Assembly (NCBI GenBank): GCA_022763485.1
Contig: JALEGX010000086.1
Span: 48,635-112,634 of the forward strand
DNA length: 64,000 nt
Direction of reading: 5' to 3'
DNA from: Paracoccaceae bacterium
GTDB lineage: Bacteria > Pseudomonadota > Alphaproteobacteria > Rhodobacterales > Rhodobacteraceae
The stretch's first letter is position 1. The number at the start of each line of letters is the position of its first letter. Made by a program: the position numbers and the translations under genes. Under the pieces are notes generated by a model, which searched no databases, was not told where the DNA came from, and saw only the letters and a list, made by a program, of their open reading frames with translations. Below, piece after piece: positions 48,522 through 57,714 of this stretch.

Positions 48522-49809
48522 CCGTTCCAGCTTCTGGTTCATCAGTGGGGTCTGTCTGATCGCGGGTCTGGCCAGTGCTACCGATCACTGGGGCCAGTTC
48601 ATGGCTTCGGCCTCGCTGTCGCAGCTTCCGGAACACACGACTCCCGCCCTGCTCCCCGGGCGCGGCCTGACCGCAGCGGATCGGCAGGATGCATTGATTG
48701 CCTGGCGATACTTCGAACAGAATTATCGCGCAACATCCGGGTTTGTGGACTCTGTTGCAGGATTCCCCTCCGGCACGCTCTGGGATCAGGGGTCCTATCT
48801 GTTTGCCTTGCTGTCGGCGCGGGGCATCGGTCTGATTGACAGCACCACCTTCGAAACCCGCGTGGCGACGCTCCTGCGGGGACTTGAGGCATTACCCCTC
48901 GTCGAAGGCAAGCTCCCCAACAAGGTTTATCACTCGGTCACTCTTGAAATGGTCGACTACAAGAACCGCCCGACACCCGATGGCGTAGGTTGGTCAGCGC
49001 TGGATATCTGCCGGATGCTGGCGGCGCTTCGGGCACTTGAACTGCGCCACCCACAGCATTCAGTTCAGATCCGACAGATCCTGTCCGGTTGGTCCCTTGC
49101 GGCCATGGCCGTTGACGGACAGCTTTACGGCTCTGCCCGGGAAAATGGTGAGATCGTGCATCAACAGGAGGGCCGCATCGGATATGAGCAATATGGTGCG
49201 CGGGCAGCAGCTCTCTGGGGGCTGGATTCGCTCTTTGCCAGCAGCGCCCTGCCGATCATGGAGTGGACCGAGGTGCAGGGGGTCGACATTCCAGTGGACC
49301 GCCGGACGGCCAGCGCCTTTGGCGCCATCACCCCTACCCTGAGCGAGCCGTTCTTTCTGCAGGGTCTTGAGATGGGCTTCAATACGGAGACGGCGCTGTT
49401 GGCCCATCGCGTCTATCTGGCGCAGGAGGCCAGATTTGAACAGACCGGCGAATACACAATGGTTTCCGAAGGAAACATCAGTGTAGACCCCTATTTCGTA
49501 TATGCTTCGGTTCATAGCAACGACAGGGATTGGGCGGTGATGTCCAAGGATGGCGAGCATCTGCCTGACCTCAGAACCATCAGCTTGAAGGCTGTTCATG
49601 CCTGGGACGCGCTCTATGAAACGCCCTATACTCAGTTGCTTCGGAAGGAGCTGACAGGCCTCGCGACAGATGGCGGTTGGATCGCAGGTCAGTTTGAGGC
49701 GGACGATCGCCCGAACCAGGTGTTAACGGCAAACACCAACGCGGTCATCCTGCAAGCCCTGCACTACAAACACGCGGGTCCCTTGCTGAGCTTTCACGTC
49801 GGCAAGTAA
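48490..49809 (+). CDS. DUF3131-like secreted protein (first copy)
   Basis: A 439-residue protein with one N-terminal membrane or signal segment (about 17-35). It resembles DUF3131 proteins, which have an alpha/alpha-barrel fold like many glycosidases. Landmarks shared with the protein starting at 53345 are AWRYFEQNYRATSGFVDSV, TLWDQGSYLFALL, KLPNKVYHS, GWSALDICRML, HQQEGRIGYEQYGARAAALWG and TANTNAVILQAL. The ATG at 48490 overlaps the GT2 gene by 32 bases and follows AAAGGG. It is likely a periplasmic or outer-face enzyme acting on the polymer; activity is not proven. Confidence 0.82.
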   Translation: MFPKHLSNNRNRSSFWFISGVCLIAGLASATDHWGQFMASASLSQLPEHTTPALLPGRGLTAADRQDALIAWRYFEQNYRATSGFVDSVAGFPSGTLWDQGSYLFALLSARGIGLIDSTTFETRVATLLRGLEALPLVEGKLPNKVYHSVTLEMVDYKNRPTPDGVGWSALDICRMLAALRALELRHPQHSVQIRQILSGWSLAAMAVDGQLYGSARENGEIVHQQEGRIGYEQYGARAAALWGLDSLFASSALPIMEWTEVQGVDIPVDRRTASAFGAITPTLSEPFFLQGLEMGFNTETALLAHRVYLAQEARFEQTGEYTMVSEGNISVDPYFVYASVHSNDRDWAVMSKDGEHLPDLRTISLKAVHAWDALYETPYTQLLRKELTGLATDGGWIAGQFEADDRPNQVLTANTNAVILQALHYKHAGPLLSFHVGK

Positions 49810-49861
49810 TCCGGCGGCCCTTGAAAAGGCCGGGCTCTGCCAAGAGCCGGGACATCTGGAA

Positions 49862-49893
49862 ACGGACCGGGCGCAGCCATCCGGTCCGTCTTT
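49862..49893 (+). terminator. Intrinsic terminator after the first DUF3131 gene
   Basis: Nine-base perfect arms ACGGACCGG / CCGGTCCGT around a ten-base loop, followed by CTTTGC. It lies 53 bases after the stop and ends the acyltransferase-to-DUF3131 operon. Confidence 0.65.
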
Positions 49894-50007
49894 GCATGAT
49901 CATATCCAAACTGCGGGCGCGATCACCCGAGGAAAACTGATCGTCGTTCTGAAAAATTTGGATCAGATCGGGACCGCCGTTCAAAAACCGGGGCCAGCAT
50001 TCGCGCA

Positions 50008-51207
50008 TCAGCCCCAGCCCAAAGCCCAGGTAGAAACGCTGCGCTTCACGATCTCGAACATGCTGGCCGGCTGCTGTTCGAAGGTCAGGCTGGAGCGTGA
50101 GGTATTGGCGGTCAACAGGCCAAACACCAGATCGCGCAAAGTCGGGTCCTCGATCCTTGCGGGGTCCAGCTCAACGGTTACTTGCCAGATCTCCTCGTCC
50201 CCTGCCAAGCCCATTGCCGGAGCCAGATCGGAAACCTGTCCGTCAATCGGTTCGGATAGCAAGGACAAGCCTGACAGGCGCACCTTCACGATGTCCCCCG
50301 CACGCAGCAAGCGTGCTTTCGACACCGCGACATTCGCCTTGGCTTCGAACCTGTCCACGGACTGACCACGCAAACGCAGAACCGTAATGTCGCGACCAAA
50401 AAGGCCGCCTTCACGGGGCAGCCGGACGCGCTCCACCACACCGTTCTGAATCGCAGACACCCAAGGAGACTCTGCATAGCGTTTGAGCCGCTCCACCTGA
50501 CGCCGCGTGGTCCAGGCCTGCTGCTCCAGAGTTTTAGTTTCTTCCAGAAGGCTCAGTTCCTGCTCGGTTGCCAATGTCGCGATACGGATGTCCAATGCGC
50601 TGATCGCATTGATGATCTTCTGCGTTTCGATCGCCCATTCCACCCCCCCGGCGGCGGTCGCGCGGGGGCTGAGCGCAAAGACCCGCAGCCGGCTTTGCAA
50701 AGCGGTCTTTTTCGACAGAAGGTCCTGCCGGGCGATTGCCTGTTCTTGGTGCACCAGTCGGCATTCCGTTTGCATCGCCTGCTCTGCCAGTGTGCTTTCG
50801 CTCATCCCCACCAGTTCGGGCGTCGCGAACGGGGTCGGGCTGGGCCCTTGCAAAAGACAGGATTGCAGTTTCCGGTTCAGCGTCAGGCGCAACTCCATCT
50901 CACGGATTTGCGCATCAAGGCGGTTCACATCGAAAGAAACCAGGCGTTGCCCCAGCGTGACCACATCTCCTTCGCGGACCAGGACCTCCCCCAAAGGAAC
51001 GTCTGCCGGCAGAAGCACCTCTTGGGAGGTTGTAACCGGGGTGAACGTGCCGCGGTACTGGCGGGTGTCCTTGATCGATACACCGGTGGAGATGAGACAG
51101 ACCGAGAAGATGGCCGTGGCAACACATAGCAGGGTCCACACCGCCCACATCCATCGGAACGACGCATTGCCTCTTGGCGGGCGGAGATCAGCCTGGGTGC
51201 GTTTCAT
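50008..51207 (-). CDS. HlyD-like membrane fusion (adaptor) protein
   Basis: A 399-residue protein from the ATG at 51207. A single membrane segment (about residues 20-40, MWAVWTLLCVATAIFSVCLI) is followed by a lipoyl-like half-motif (LLPADVPLGEVLVREGDVVT, with GQRLVSFDVN after it), a helical hairpin with Leu/Gln/Glu-rich heptads (about 130-270), then the second half (WVSAIQNGVVERVRLPREGG). This is the adaptor layout of type I secretion and tripartite pumps. It overlaps the upstream ABC gene by 20 bases. Two in-frame ATGs further upstream (51234, 51246) are alternatives. Confidence 0.83.
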   Translation of the reverse strand: MKRTQADLRPPRGNASFRWMWAVWTLLCVATAIFSVCLISTGVSIKDTRQYRGTFTPVTTSQEVLLPADVPLGEVLVREGDVVTLGQRLVSFDVNRLDAQIREMELRLTLNRKLQSCLLQGPSPTPFATPELVGMSESTLAEQAMQTECRLVHQEQAIARQDLLSKKTALQSRLRVFALSPRATAAGGVEWAIETQKIINAISALDIRIATLATEQELSLLEETKTLEQQAWTTRRQVERLKRYAESPWVSAIQNGVVERVRLPREGGLFGRDITVLRLRGQSVDRFEAKANVAVSKARLLRAGDIVKVRLSGLSLLSEPIDGQVSDLAPAMGLAGDEEIWQVTVELDPARIEDPTLRDLVFGLLTANTSRSSLTFEQQPASMFEIVKRSVSTWALGWG

Positions 51208-53170
51208 GACGCGAAGCCCCCGGCGCAGATTCATTGCGCGGATCATAGGTTTCGATTTCCACCTGCAGGGTGTGTCGATCGGTGATTTCTATCAGCTCGA
51301 CCGAACGGCTGTTCTTCACGATCCGAGCCAATGGCGACAGTGCCCCACCTGATTCAGCCGCGACCGCTTGTGCCCGGGCATGTTGCAGGGCGGCCGAAGA
51401 CACCGGCAGATGCTTTTCGACGATGCGCAGAATGCAGTGGCCCTTGAAATGCTTGAATTCGAAGGTCACGGAATCGCCAACGTCCTGATGTGGATGTCTC
51501 TGGCAGGCCAAGGCCAGCATCTCGTTCGCCACCAGACAGACGGCGCGGCGGTTGCCTTCGTCCCCGTCGCGTCGGAATTGCGCGCAGACCCAGCTGTCCA
51601 ACGCATCTTCGCGATCCAGATCCCTTTCGGACACGAACCGGATCCAGCCGGTCGACTTGCGGGCCACAACCTCATCCGACGGGGCCAGTTCAATCAGGCG
51701 GCCATTCTGCAACATCAGCATCTTGTTGCACTTTTCCAGAAGACGCCGGTCTTCGGTTGCGATCATGAATATCGCCCCCAGCCTGGCCTCATCCTCCAAG
51801 CGGGCGGCCAGCGCGTCCAACAGTTTGGCGGAGGCGCCATCCTCGGGCCGGTCCAGCAGATACAAGCGCGGCCTCAGAAAAAGCGCGCGCGCAAACGCCA
51901 GGGCCTTCTGGTCCGTCGCGGACAAGGTTCGAACGTCCCGGGCGCCACAGATATGAGCGACGGTATCACTGTTATGAACCAGGGATTTGAGCAGGCGACG
52001 GGCGCGGGCGGCCATCTCGGGCGGCAGGAAACACGCCAGGTTGTCCGCCCCGGAGCCAGGCACCATGAGCGGTGCGCTGGACACCAGGACGGTATGGACC
52101 TCTCTGTCTTGCGCGGTGCGAAGCCAAGGGTTTTCGCCTGCCAGCGTGACCGATCCGCTGACGGTCAAATCGGTCAGATCATGAGGCGCCGAGAGCGCCC
52201 GCAGCAGAGTTGTTTTACCGGCAAATTCGTCGCCGCTCACGCCGATGATGTCCCCAGGCGACAGGTCAAAAGACACTTCCGCAAGAAGGGGATGACCCGC
52301 AGGCGTCGATACCGACAGCTCCCGAACGCTCAGCCCATCTTCCTGCAGCGGTCGATCCCCGGGTTCCGTCGGCGGTGGCAGGATCGTGACGCTGCCTGCC
52401 CGCTCCAACAGCTCGGGATCCAGGCGTGACACGGATTTCAAATACCGCGCAAGGCTCCCCATGGCCCAGAACTGCAACACCGTCACCGATGCCACGGCGG
52501 GCAGAGACAAGACCTCACGTGCGACAAGCCAGCTGCTGAGCGACAACATGGTGATGGCGGACAAAAGCCGTACCGCGAAGACCAGCGTGTCTTCGATACT
52601 CCCGGAATCGCCCGGCTGATTGGCCAGCTGCAAGGCCCGATGATCCCGCCCGGACAGGAAAGATACGGCTTCCGTCGGCAGGAACTCCCACAATCGTTCC
52701 TTTGGCAACACCCTGCTCAGCGGAAAGAAGACGATCCAGCACAGCAGCGCGCCAACCGCGAAAGGGGCGACCAGAATCGGGTTCAACAGGCCCAAGGCCC
52801 CCATGACCACCACGGCCACACACATCTGTCCGAAGGCGGCATTGCGCAATCGCAGGTGTTTATACCCGGCCAGCGCCTTGGCATGGCCCACCTCAAATAC
52901 GATCAGGCCCAGGACCGGCACGGCCCCGCCCAGAGCCAGCAGAAGCGCCATGATTTCCTGCCCTTGGATCGCAACCAGATCCTGAAGAAACAGGATGAAA
53001 ACAGACGCAGCGACCAGACAGATTGCAGCGCCGCCGGAAAAGAGAAACGACAGCCCAACCGCCCAGAGCGGCGCGGACCTGTCCCGCATTGTCAGCGGCT
53101 TTGGATCAGTATCGGACAAGGCATCCAGCGTGTCGGATGTCCAGGGTTGCGAAGTCTCGGATGGGGCCAT
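51188..53170 (-). CDS. Divergent ABC transporter with extra C-terminal domain
   Basis: A 660-residue protein. Residues 30-245 hold about six membrane segments. The nucleotide-binding domain (280-505) keeps Walker A (GVSGDEFAGKTTLL, 310-323) but has Ser for the Q-loop Gln (LVSSAPLM), LSATD in place of LSGGQ, Walker B RLYLLDRPEDG with Arg for the catalytic Glu, and Glu at the switch His (ATEDRR). It may bind ATP but is unlikely to hydrolyse it normally. Residues 510-645 (VCLVANEMLALACQRHPHQD, then ESGGALSPLARIV) faintly recall a GHKL/RsbW-type domain. The start MAPSETSQPW at 53170 follows GAGG. It is first in an operon with the HlyD-like gene. Confidence 0.85.
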   Translation of the reverse strand: MAPSETSQPWTSDTLDALSDTDPKPLTMRDRSAPLWAVGLSFLFSGGAAICLVAASVFILFLQDLVAIQGQEIMALLLALGGAVPVLGLIVFEVGHAKALAGYKHLRLRNAAFGQMCVAVVVMGALGLLNPILVAPFAVGALLCWIVFFPLSRVLPKERLWEFLPTEAVSFLSGRDHRALQLANQPGDSGSIEDTLVFAVRLLSAITMLSLSSWLVAREVLSLPAVASVTVLQFWAMGSLARYLKSVSRLDPELLERAGSVTILPPPTEPGDRPLQEDGLSVRELSVSTPAGHPLLAEVSFDLSPGDIIGVSGDEFAGKTTLLRALSAPHDLTDLTVSGSVTLAGENPWLRTAQDREVHTVLVSSAPLMVPGSGADNLACFLPPEMAARARRLLKSLVHNSDTVAHICGARDVRTLSATDQKALAFARALFLRPRLYLLDRPEDGASAKLLDALAARLEDEARLGAIFMIATEDRRLLEKCNKMLMLQNGRLIELAPSDEVVARKSTGWIRFVSERDLDREDALDSWVCAQFRRDGDEGNRRAVCLVANEMLALACQRHPHQDVGDSVTFEFKHFKGHCILRIVEKHLPVSSAALQHARAQAVAAESGGALSPLARIVKNSRSVELIEITDRHTLQVEIETYDPRNESAPGASRHETHPG

Positions 53171-53344
53171 GATGTTATTCCTCAAAGACCCGTTCGTCTT
53201 AGCCCCCATGTATTAAGATTATCTTTTTCAAGGTTTTTCAGGCCGACCGGAAATCTGCGACCACCCCGGCAGGGCCTTCAGCGCAATTGCACTTTCTTAA
53301 CGGGTTTGGGGTTTGATACCCGGAACAAGCATGGAGCAGTCTCA
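53171..53344. other. Divergent promoter region between ABC and second DUF3131 gene
   Basis: A 174-base gap with back-to-back genes. The part next to the ABC gene is AT-rich (TATTAAGATTATC near 53212). It should hold promoters for both operons. No strong repeat seen. Confidence 0.4.
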
Positions 53345-55033
53345 ATGCGCAATCCAAGTCGAGCCTCAACTGCGTCACCCGTTTTTGGTGTCTTTGTCCT
53401 GTGCGTCAGCCTTCTGGCTTTCGCTGCGATCGCCTATGGGGTCGGGATGTCTGCGCGGCACATCTTTCTGCAACAGGAAGAGGAGATCACCCCGATCATC
53501 GCGGGAGGGGAACTGGATGACATCCCTGCCCTGATGCGGGGCAATCTGCCGACCTCGACCACCAGCCGGGACAAGAACGATCCGGCCCGCATCAAGCCGC
53601 CCCGCATGTGCGAAATGCCCAAAACCTACTTTGACGATCTGGATATGGGGGAGAATGCCGCCTCCGGCTATACCCGGCGCAACGAATATGTCCGCAAATA
53701 CCGGGCGCGCAGGGGCTTCCTGAACCAGCGAGAGCTGCGTGCCGCGAAAGTGGCCTGGCATTATTTCGAGAAGTTCACCCAGGAAACCACCGGGCTTGCC
53801 AATTCGGTCGGCAACTACCCGTCCACCACCCTGTGGGATACGGCCTCCTATATTGCGGGCCTGGTCGCCGCCTTCGAACTCTGCCTGATTGAAAAGCCGG
53901 AATTCGACCGGCGAATCACCCAGCTTCTGACAACGATCAAAACGCTGGAGCTGTTCCGCAAGGAGCTGCCCAACAAGGTGTATCACACCAAAACCGGCGC
54001 CAAGGTCGATTACACGAACAAGCCAGGCGAAATCGGGTTTTCCGCGCTGGATATCGGGCGTTTCCTGGTCTGGTTGCGGATCTGCAAGAATCGGTATCCC
54101 TATCTGGCGAATACAATCGATTCCGTCCTGTTGAAGTGGGACTTCAGCAACGTGATTGATGAAGAGGGCCTGCTGTTCGGCGCCTTTGTCGACAAGAAAA
54201 CAGGTGAAACCGTTTATGCACAGGAGGGGCGCCTTGGGTATGAGGAATATGCCGCCAAGGGCTTTGCGCTCTGGGGGTTCCGCCCGCTTCTGGCCCATCG
54301 GGCTGAACCATTCCTGACCGCCTCCATCTTTGGGATTCAGGTGCCCTATGACGGCCGTGACCCCCGTGTCTTTCATTCGCAGAACTATGTGGTCACGGAA
54401 TCCTATCTGCAGGACGGGCTGGAGCTCGGGTTTGACCTGCCCCACGACGACAGCACCCCCGATTGGCTGAATTCGGACGGCTGGCGCGCCGAATTTGCCG
54501 ACCGGATCTATCAGGTTCAGGAAAACCGCTGGCGCCACACAGGCTTCATGACGGCCCGCTCCGAACATAACGTCAAGGGCCCGCCCTACTTCACCTATGA
54601 CACGATCTTCTCGGACGGCTACCCTTGGAACACAGTCACCCCGCGTGGGGATTTCGTCCCCGATCATGCGGCGGTCTCGGCCAAGGCTGCGCTGGGTCTC
54701 TGGGCCTTGTGGGACACGGAATACACCAATGTCCTCTATGACGCCGTGATCGAACTCTATGATCCCGAAAACGGCATGTTCGAAGGGCTCTATGAGCGCG
54801 GGCAAGGCCGGGTGGAGATCTTTACCGCCAACAACAATGGCATCATCCTGACCTCTCTGCTGCACAAGGTTCAGGGCACGATCCTGACGCCTTACACCGG
54901 CAAGACCGAGGTCTGGTACACGGCGTTCCGCGATCAGGATATTCGCGTCCGCCGCAACTACCCCGATCCCCCACAGAAAAGCGACTGGCTGCCTGCGCTG
55001 CGTCACTCGGTACAAGAAAGGTTGGATTTCTGA
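53345..55033 (+). CDS. DUF3131-like secreted protein (second copy)
   Basis: A 562-residue protein, longer than the first copy. One N-terminal membrane or signal segment (about 13-35) is followed by an acidic linker and the DUF3131-like body: AWHYFEKFTQETTGLANSVG, TLWDTASYIAGLV, ELPNKVYHT, GFSALDIGRFLVWL, YAQEGRLGYEEYAAKGFALWG and TANNNGIIL. The frame is open further upstream, antisense to the ABC gene, but the ATG at 53345 is the natural start. Its stop shares a base with the next start codon, so the two proteins are co-translated. Confidence 0.82.
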   Translation: MRNPSRASTASPVFGVFVLCVSLLAFAAIAYGVGMSARHIFLQQEEEITPIIAGGELDDIPALMRGNLPTSTTSRDKNDPARIKPPRMCEMPKTYFDDLDMGENAASGYTRRNEYVRKYRARRGFLNQRELRAAKVAWHYFEKFTQETTGLANSVGNYPSTTLWDTASYIAGLVAAFELCLIEKPEFDRRITQLLTTIKTLELFRKELPNKVYHTKTGAKVDYTNKPGEIGFSALDIGRFLVWLRICKNRYPYLANTIDSVLLKWDFSNVIDEEGLLFGAFVDKKTGETVYAQEGRLGYEEYAAKGFALWGFRPLLAHRAEPFLTASIFGIQVPYDGRDPRVFHSQNYVVTESYLQDGLELGFDLPHDDSTPDWLNSDGWRAEFADRIYQVQENRWRHTGFMTARSEHNVKGPPYFTYDTIFSDGYPWNTVTPRGDFVPDHAAVSAKAALGLWALWDTEYTNVLYDAVIELYDPENGMFEGLYERGQGRVEIFTANNNGIILTSLLHKVQGTILTPYTGKTEVWYTAFRDQDIRVRRNYPDPPQKSDWLPALRHSVQERLDF

Positions 55034-56448
55034 TGAGACATGTTCTTGGTTTCCTCATCGCCGCAAGCCTCGCAACCCTCGGCCAGACCACGGGCGTAAC
55101 AGCCCAGGCCAGATTGGGATCGGCTGGCGGCCCCGAAGTTTTCACAGCTGAAAACGCCATCGTCGATACGGCAATCCCCTTTGCCATCGGCGCCCGCGAA
55201 GCCCAGCAATCGCTTCGCGGATCCTTTGGCTGGCCGACTTTTCAGGAAGGCTTGGTCGAAGGGGTCTATTTCCGGTTCGACCCGGACGGATATGCACGGT
55301 TTTCCCCCAACCCCCGCCTGGACATCGACGTTTTCGAAGTGATCTGCCGGTCTCGGACAATCCTCTGCCGGGCCCGGAAAGATCCGATGTCGATGCATCT
55401 GACCAACGAAGGGATGTTGCAGCTGGAGTTTGAATCCATCTCGCAAAACGACACATTCTTTGTGTCGGAAGGGTTGTCGGAAATCCAGGTGCCCGCAAGG
55501 ATCCTGCACCCCCTGGACACCCAGATGGAGAACCTTCTGGCCACCGGGGGCAATCTGATCATCCGGCGCGGGGACAAGGAAGTCGCCAAACTCTCGCTCA
55601 AGGGGTTCGTGGCCGCGGCCTCCTATCTCAGATGGGTCGCGGCGCGCCAGGATTATTCCGTGCTCCCGCGCGGATGGCCGGTGCCCAACTCCGTGCCCGC
55701 CACGGCAACAGTTCCCGCCACCGCCTGGCCCAGCCAGCAGCCCAAGGTGAACAACGTGCTGCCGGTTGCCGTCGTCTCGGCCAACAATCTGACCGGACAG
55801 ACGGACCAGCGAACGGAGCAGATCGCCTCTGAACTGCGTGAGCTGCGCCGGATGATTTCGGAACTGCCGACCGGACACGAGGCCCGGTTCACGCAACTTG
55901 AGCCGATGCCCAGGCAACAGCCCGACCCCGGCACAGCAAACGCCGAGGCGTTGAAGGCGGTGGCAGATCAGCTGCAGGCCGAGCTGGATCTGCTGCGGCA
56001 GCAACCTCAGGCCGCGCCCTCGCCACAGCCCGCCATCCCTGAGCCGTCAGGCGCCGCTTCGGTGATGGCCACCGAAGGGACCGAGGATCAGACCCTGCGC
56101 AAGCTCGAATATCTGGTCACGCAGATGGGGTTTGACATGAAAACAGCCGTCGCCGTGCTGGAGATGTCGCAAACCCCGACGCAGGCCTCGATGCCCGTCA
56201 GCGCGCCCTCGGCTGCTCCTGTGGGAACGATGCAGGCCCCAATGAACTCACCGTTGCCACCGGTTCAGAACACCAACCTGGTGGATCAGATCCTGAGGGA
56301 ACTGGAGGCGGAAATCGAGCTGCCCGCAGCCCCCGAGCCCGCGCCTGCCGCGCAGCCGCAAGTAACGGTCGAAGAATACCAATTGCTGTCGACCTATTTC
56401 AAATCCGTCGCGTTGCCGGAGCTGCAGCGCCTGTCCGGAACCAATTGA
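55033..56448 (+). CDS. Secreted coiled-coil protein of unknown function
   Basis: A 471-residue protein with a signal peptide (MRHVLGFLIAASLATLGQTT, cleavage near TAQARL). Residues 40-210 are a globular part (GVYFRFDPDGYARFSPNPRL, two cysteines in VICRSRTILCRARK). The rest is low in complexity: Pro/Ala/Gln-rich stretches with helical segments (RTEQIASELRELRRMISELP and ALKAVADQLQAELDLLRQQP) that may form coiled coils. It probably spans or scaffolds the periplasm for the polysaccharide system. No family recognised. One-base overlap with the DUF3131-like gene. Confidence 0.75.
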   Translation: MRHVLGFLIAASLATLGQTTGVTAQARLGSAGGPEVFTAENAIVDTAIPFAIGAREAQQSLRGSFGWPTFQEGLVEGVYFRFDPDGYARFSPNPRLDIDVFEVICRSRTILCRARKDPMSMHLTNEGMLQLEFESISQNDTFFVSEGLSEIQVPARILHPLDTQMENLLATGGNLIIRRGDKEVAKLSLKGFVAAASYLRWVAARQDYSVLPRGWPVPNSVPATATVPATAWPSQQPKVNNVLPVAVVSANNLTGQTDQRTEQIASELRELRRMISELPTGHEARFTQLEPMPRQQPDPGTANAEALKAVADQLQAELDLLRQQPQAAPSPQPAIPEPSGAASVMATEGTEDQTLRKLEYLVTQMGFDMKTAVAVLEMSQTPTQASMPVSAPSAAPVGTMQAPMNSPLPPVQNTNLVDQILRELEAEIELPAAPEPAPAAQPQVTVEEYQLLSTYFKSVALPELQRLSGTN

Positions 56449-56514
56449 CCGAAGTCACGCTGATTTGGCCCTGACACGCGCACCAGCCCCAGCAACGCGA
56501 GAACCAACTTACGA

Positions 56515-56548
56515 AAAAGGCCCCCGCAATCTCTTGCGGGGGCCTTCT
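56515..56548. terminator. Terminator of the ribosomal operon after rplP
   Basis: A perfect 11-base-pair stem GGCCCCCGCAA / TTGCGGGGGCC with loop TCTC. On the minus strand it is followed by TTTTTCG, so it ends the rplB-rplP transcript; on the plus strand TTCT follows, so it can also stop the secreted-protein operon. Confidence 0.9.
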
Positions 56549-56577
56549 ACTTCCAGGGGAGTTCTCCCCAACAAGAC

Positions 56578-56991
56578 TTACCAGTCTTCGCGGACCACGA
56601 CGCGGGTCTTGACCGGCAGCTTCATCGCCGCCAGACGCAGGGCTTCACGCGCGATCTCGTCGGAGACACCGTCGATTTCGAACATGACGCGGCCCGGCTT
56701 AACCTTGGCTGCCCAGTAGTCCACGGAACCTTTACCTTTACCCATACGGACTTCGGTCGGTTTCGAGGTCACCGGGGTGTCCGGGAAGATGCGGATCCAG
56801 ACGCGACCTTGACGTTTCATGTGACGCGTCATGGCACGACGGGCTGCTTCGATCTGACGGGCAGTCACACGCTCGGGCGTGGTTGCCTTCAGGCCGTAGG
56901 AACCGAAGTTCAGATCCGAACCGCCTTTTGCCTGGCCGTGGATCCGGCCTTTGTGCATTTTGCGGAATTTAGTACGCTTTGGCTGAAGCAT
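56578..56991 (-). CDS. rplP: 50S ribosomal protein L16
   Basis: L16 sits near the peptidyl-transferase centre. It has 137 residues and begins [20 protein letters not shown]. Conserved blocks include [20 protein letters not shown] and [17 protein letters not shown]. It is the last gene of the block here: a strong terminator lies 30 bases after it, although rpmC and rpsQ usually follow in bacteria. Confidence 0.98.
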   Translation of the reverse strand: MLQPKRTKFRKMHKGRIHGQAKGGSDLNFGSYGLKATTPERVTARQIEAARRAMTRHMKRQGRVWIRIFPDTPVTSKPTEVRMGKGKGSVDYWAAKVKPGRVMFEIDGVSDEIAREALRLAAMKLPVKTRVVVREDW

Positions 56992-57003
56992 CTCTTCTCC
57001 TCC

Positions 57004-57714
57004 TTAGCGACGACCGCCACCAGCACCACGGGGTGCAGGGCCGTCCTGGAGTTCTTGTGCTTTACGGTCACGCGCCGAAGGATCGTGCTCCATGATCTCG
57101 CCTTTGAAGATCCAGACCTTGATCCCGATGATCCCGTAGGGGGTCATCGCTTCTGCGTGTGCGTAATCGATGTCGGCGCGCAGGGTGTGCAGGGGCACAC
57201 GACCTTCACGGTACCATTCAGTCCGCGCGATTTCCGCACCACCCAGACGACCTGCGACGTTCACCCGGATACCCAGGGCGCCCATGCGCATGGCGTTCTG
57301 AACGGCACGCTTCATTGCGCGACGGAAGGACACACGGCGTTCCAGCTGCTGAGCGATCGACTCGGCAACCAGCTGGCCGTCCAGCTCGGGCTTGCGCACT
57401 TCAACGATGTTCAGGTGCAGTTCGCTGTCGGTCATTTTCGACAGTTTCTTGCGCAGAACTTCGATGTCGGCACCTTTTTTACCGATGATCACGCCGGGAC
57501 GTGCTGTGTGGATCGTAACGCGGCACTTCTTGTGCGGACGCTCGATGATCACGCGGGCCACGCCGGCCTGCTTGCACTCATCCTTGACGAACTCGCGGAT
57601 TTTCAGGTCCTCGAGCAGCAGGTCACCATAGTCTTTGGTGTCTGCGTACCAGCGGCTGTCCCAGGTGCGGTTGACCTGAAGGCGCATGCCGATCGGATTG
57701 ACTTTATGTCCCAT
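57004..57714 (-). CDS. rpsC: 30S ribosomal protein S3
   Basis: A 236-residue S3, which helps form the mRNA entry channel. It begins [20 protein letters not shown] and has the KH-domain segment [20 protein letters not shown]. The end is Gly/Arg-rich. Its start overlaps the rplV stop by one base. Confidence 0.98.
   Translation of the reverse strand: MGHKVNPIGMRLQVNRTWDSRWYADTKDYGDLLLEDLKIREFVKDECKQAGVARVIIERPHKKCRVTIHTARPGVIIGKKGADIEVLRKKLSKMTDSELHLNIVEVRKPELDGQLVAESIAQQLERRVSFRRAMKRAVQNAMRMGALGIRVNVAGRLGGAEIARTEWYREGRVPLHTLRADIDYAHAEAMTPYGIIGIKVWIFKGEIMEHDPSARDRKAQELQDGPAPRGAGGGRR

Noticed and set aside
53375..55015. 546-codon minus-strand open frame
   Set aside because: It is antisense to the second DUF3131-like gene, whose protein shares ordered motifs with its paralogue.
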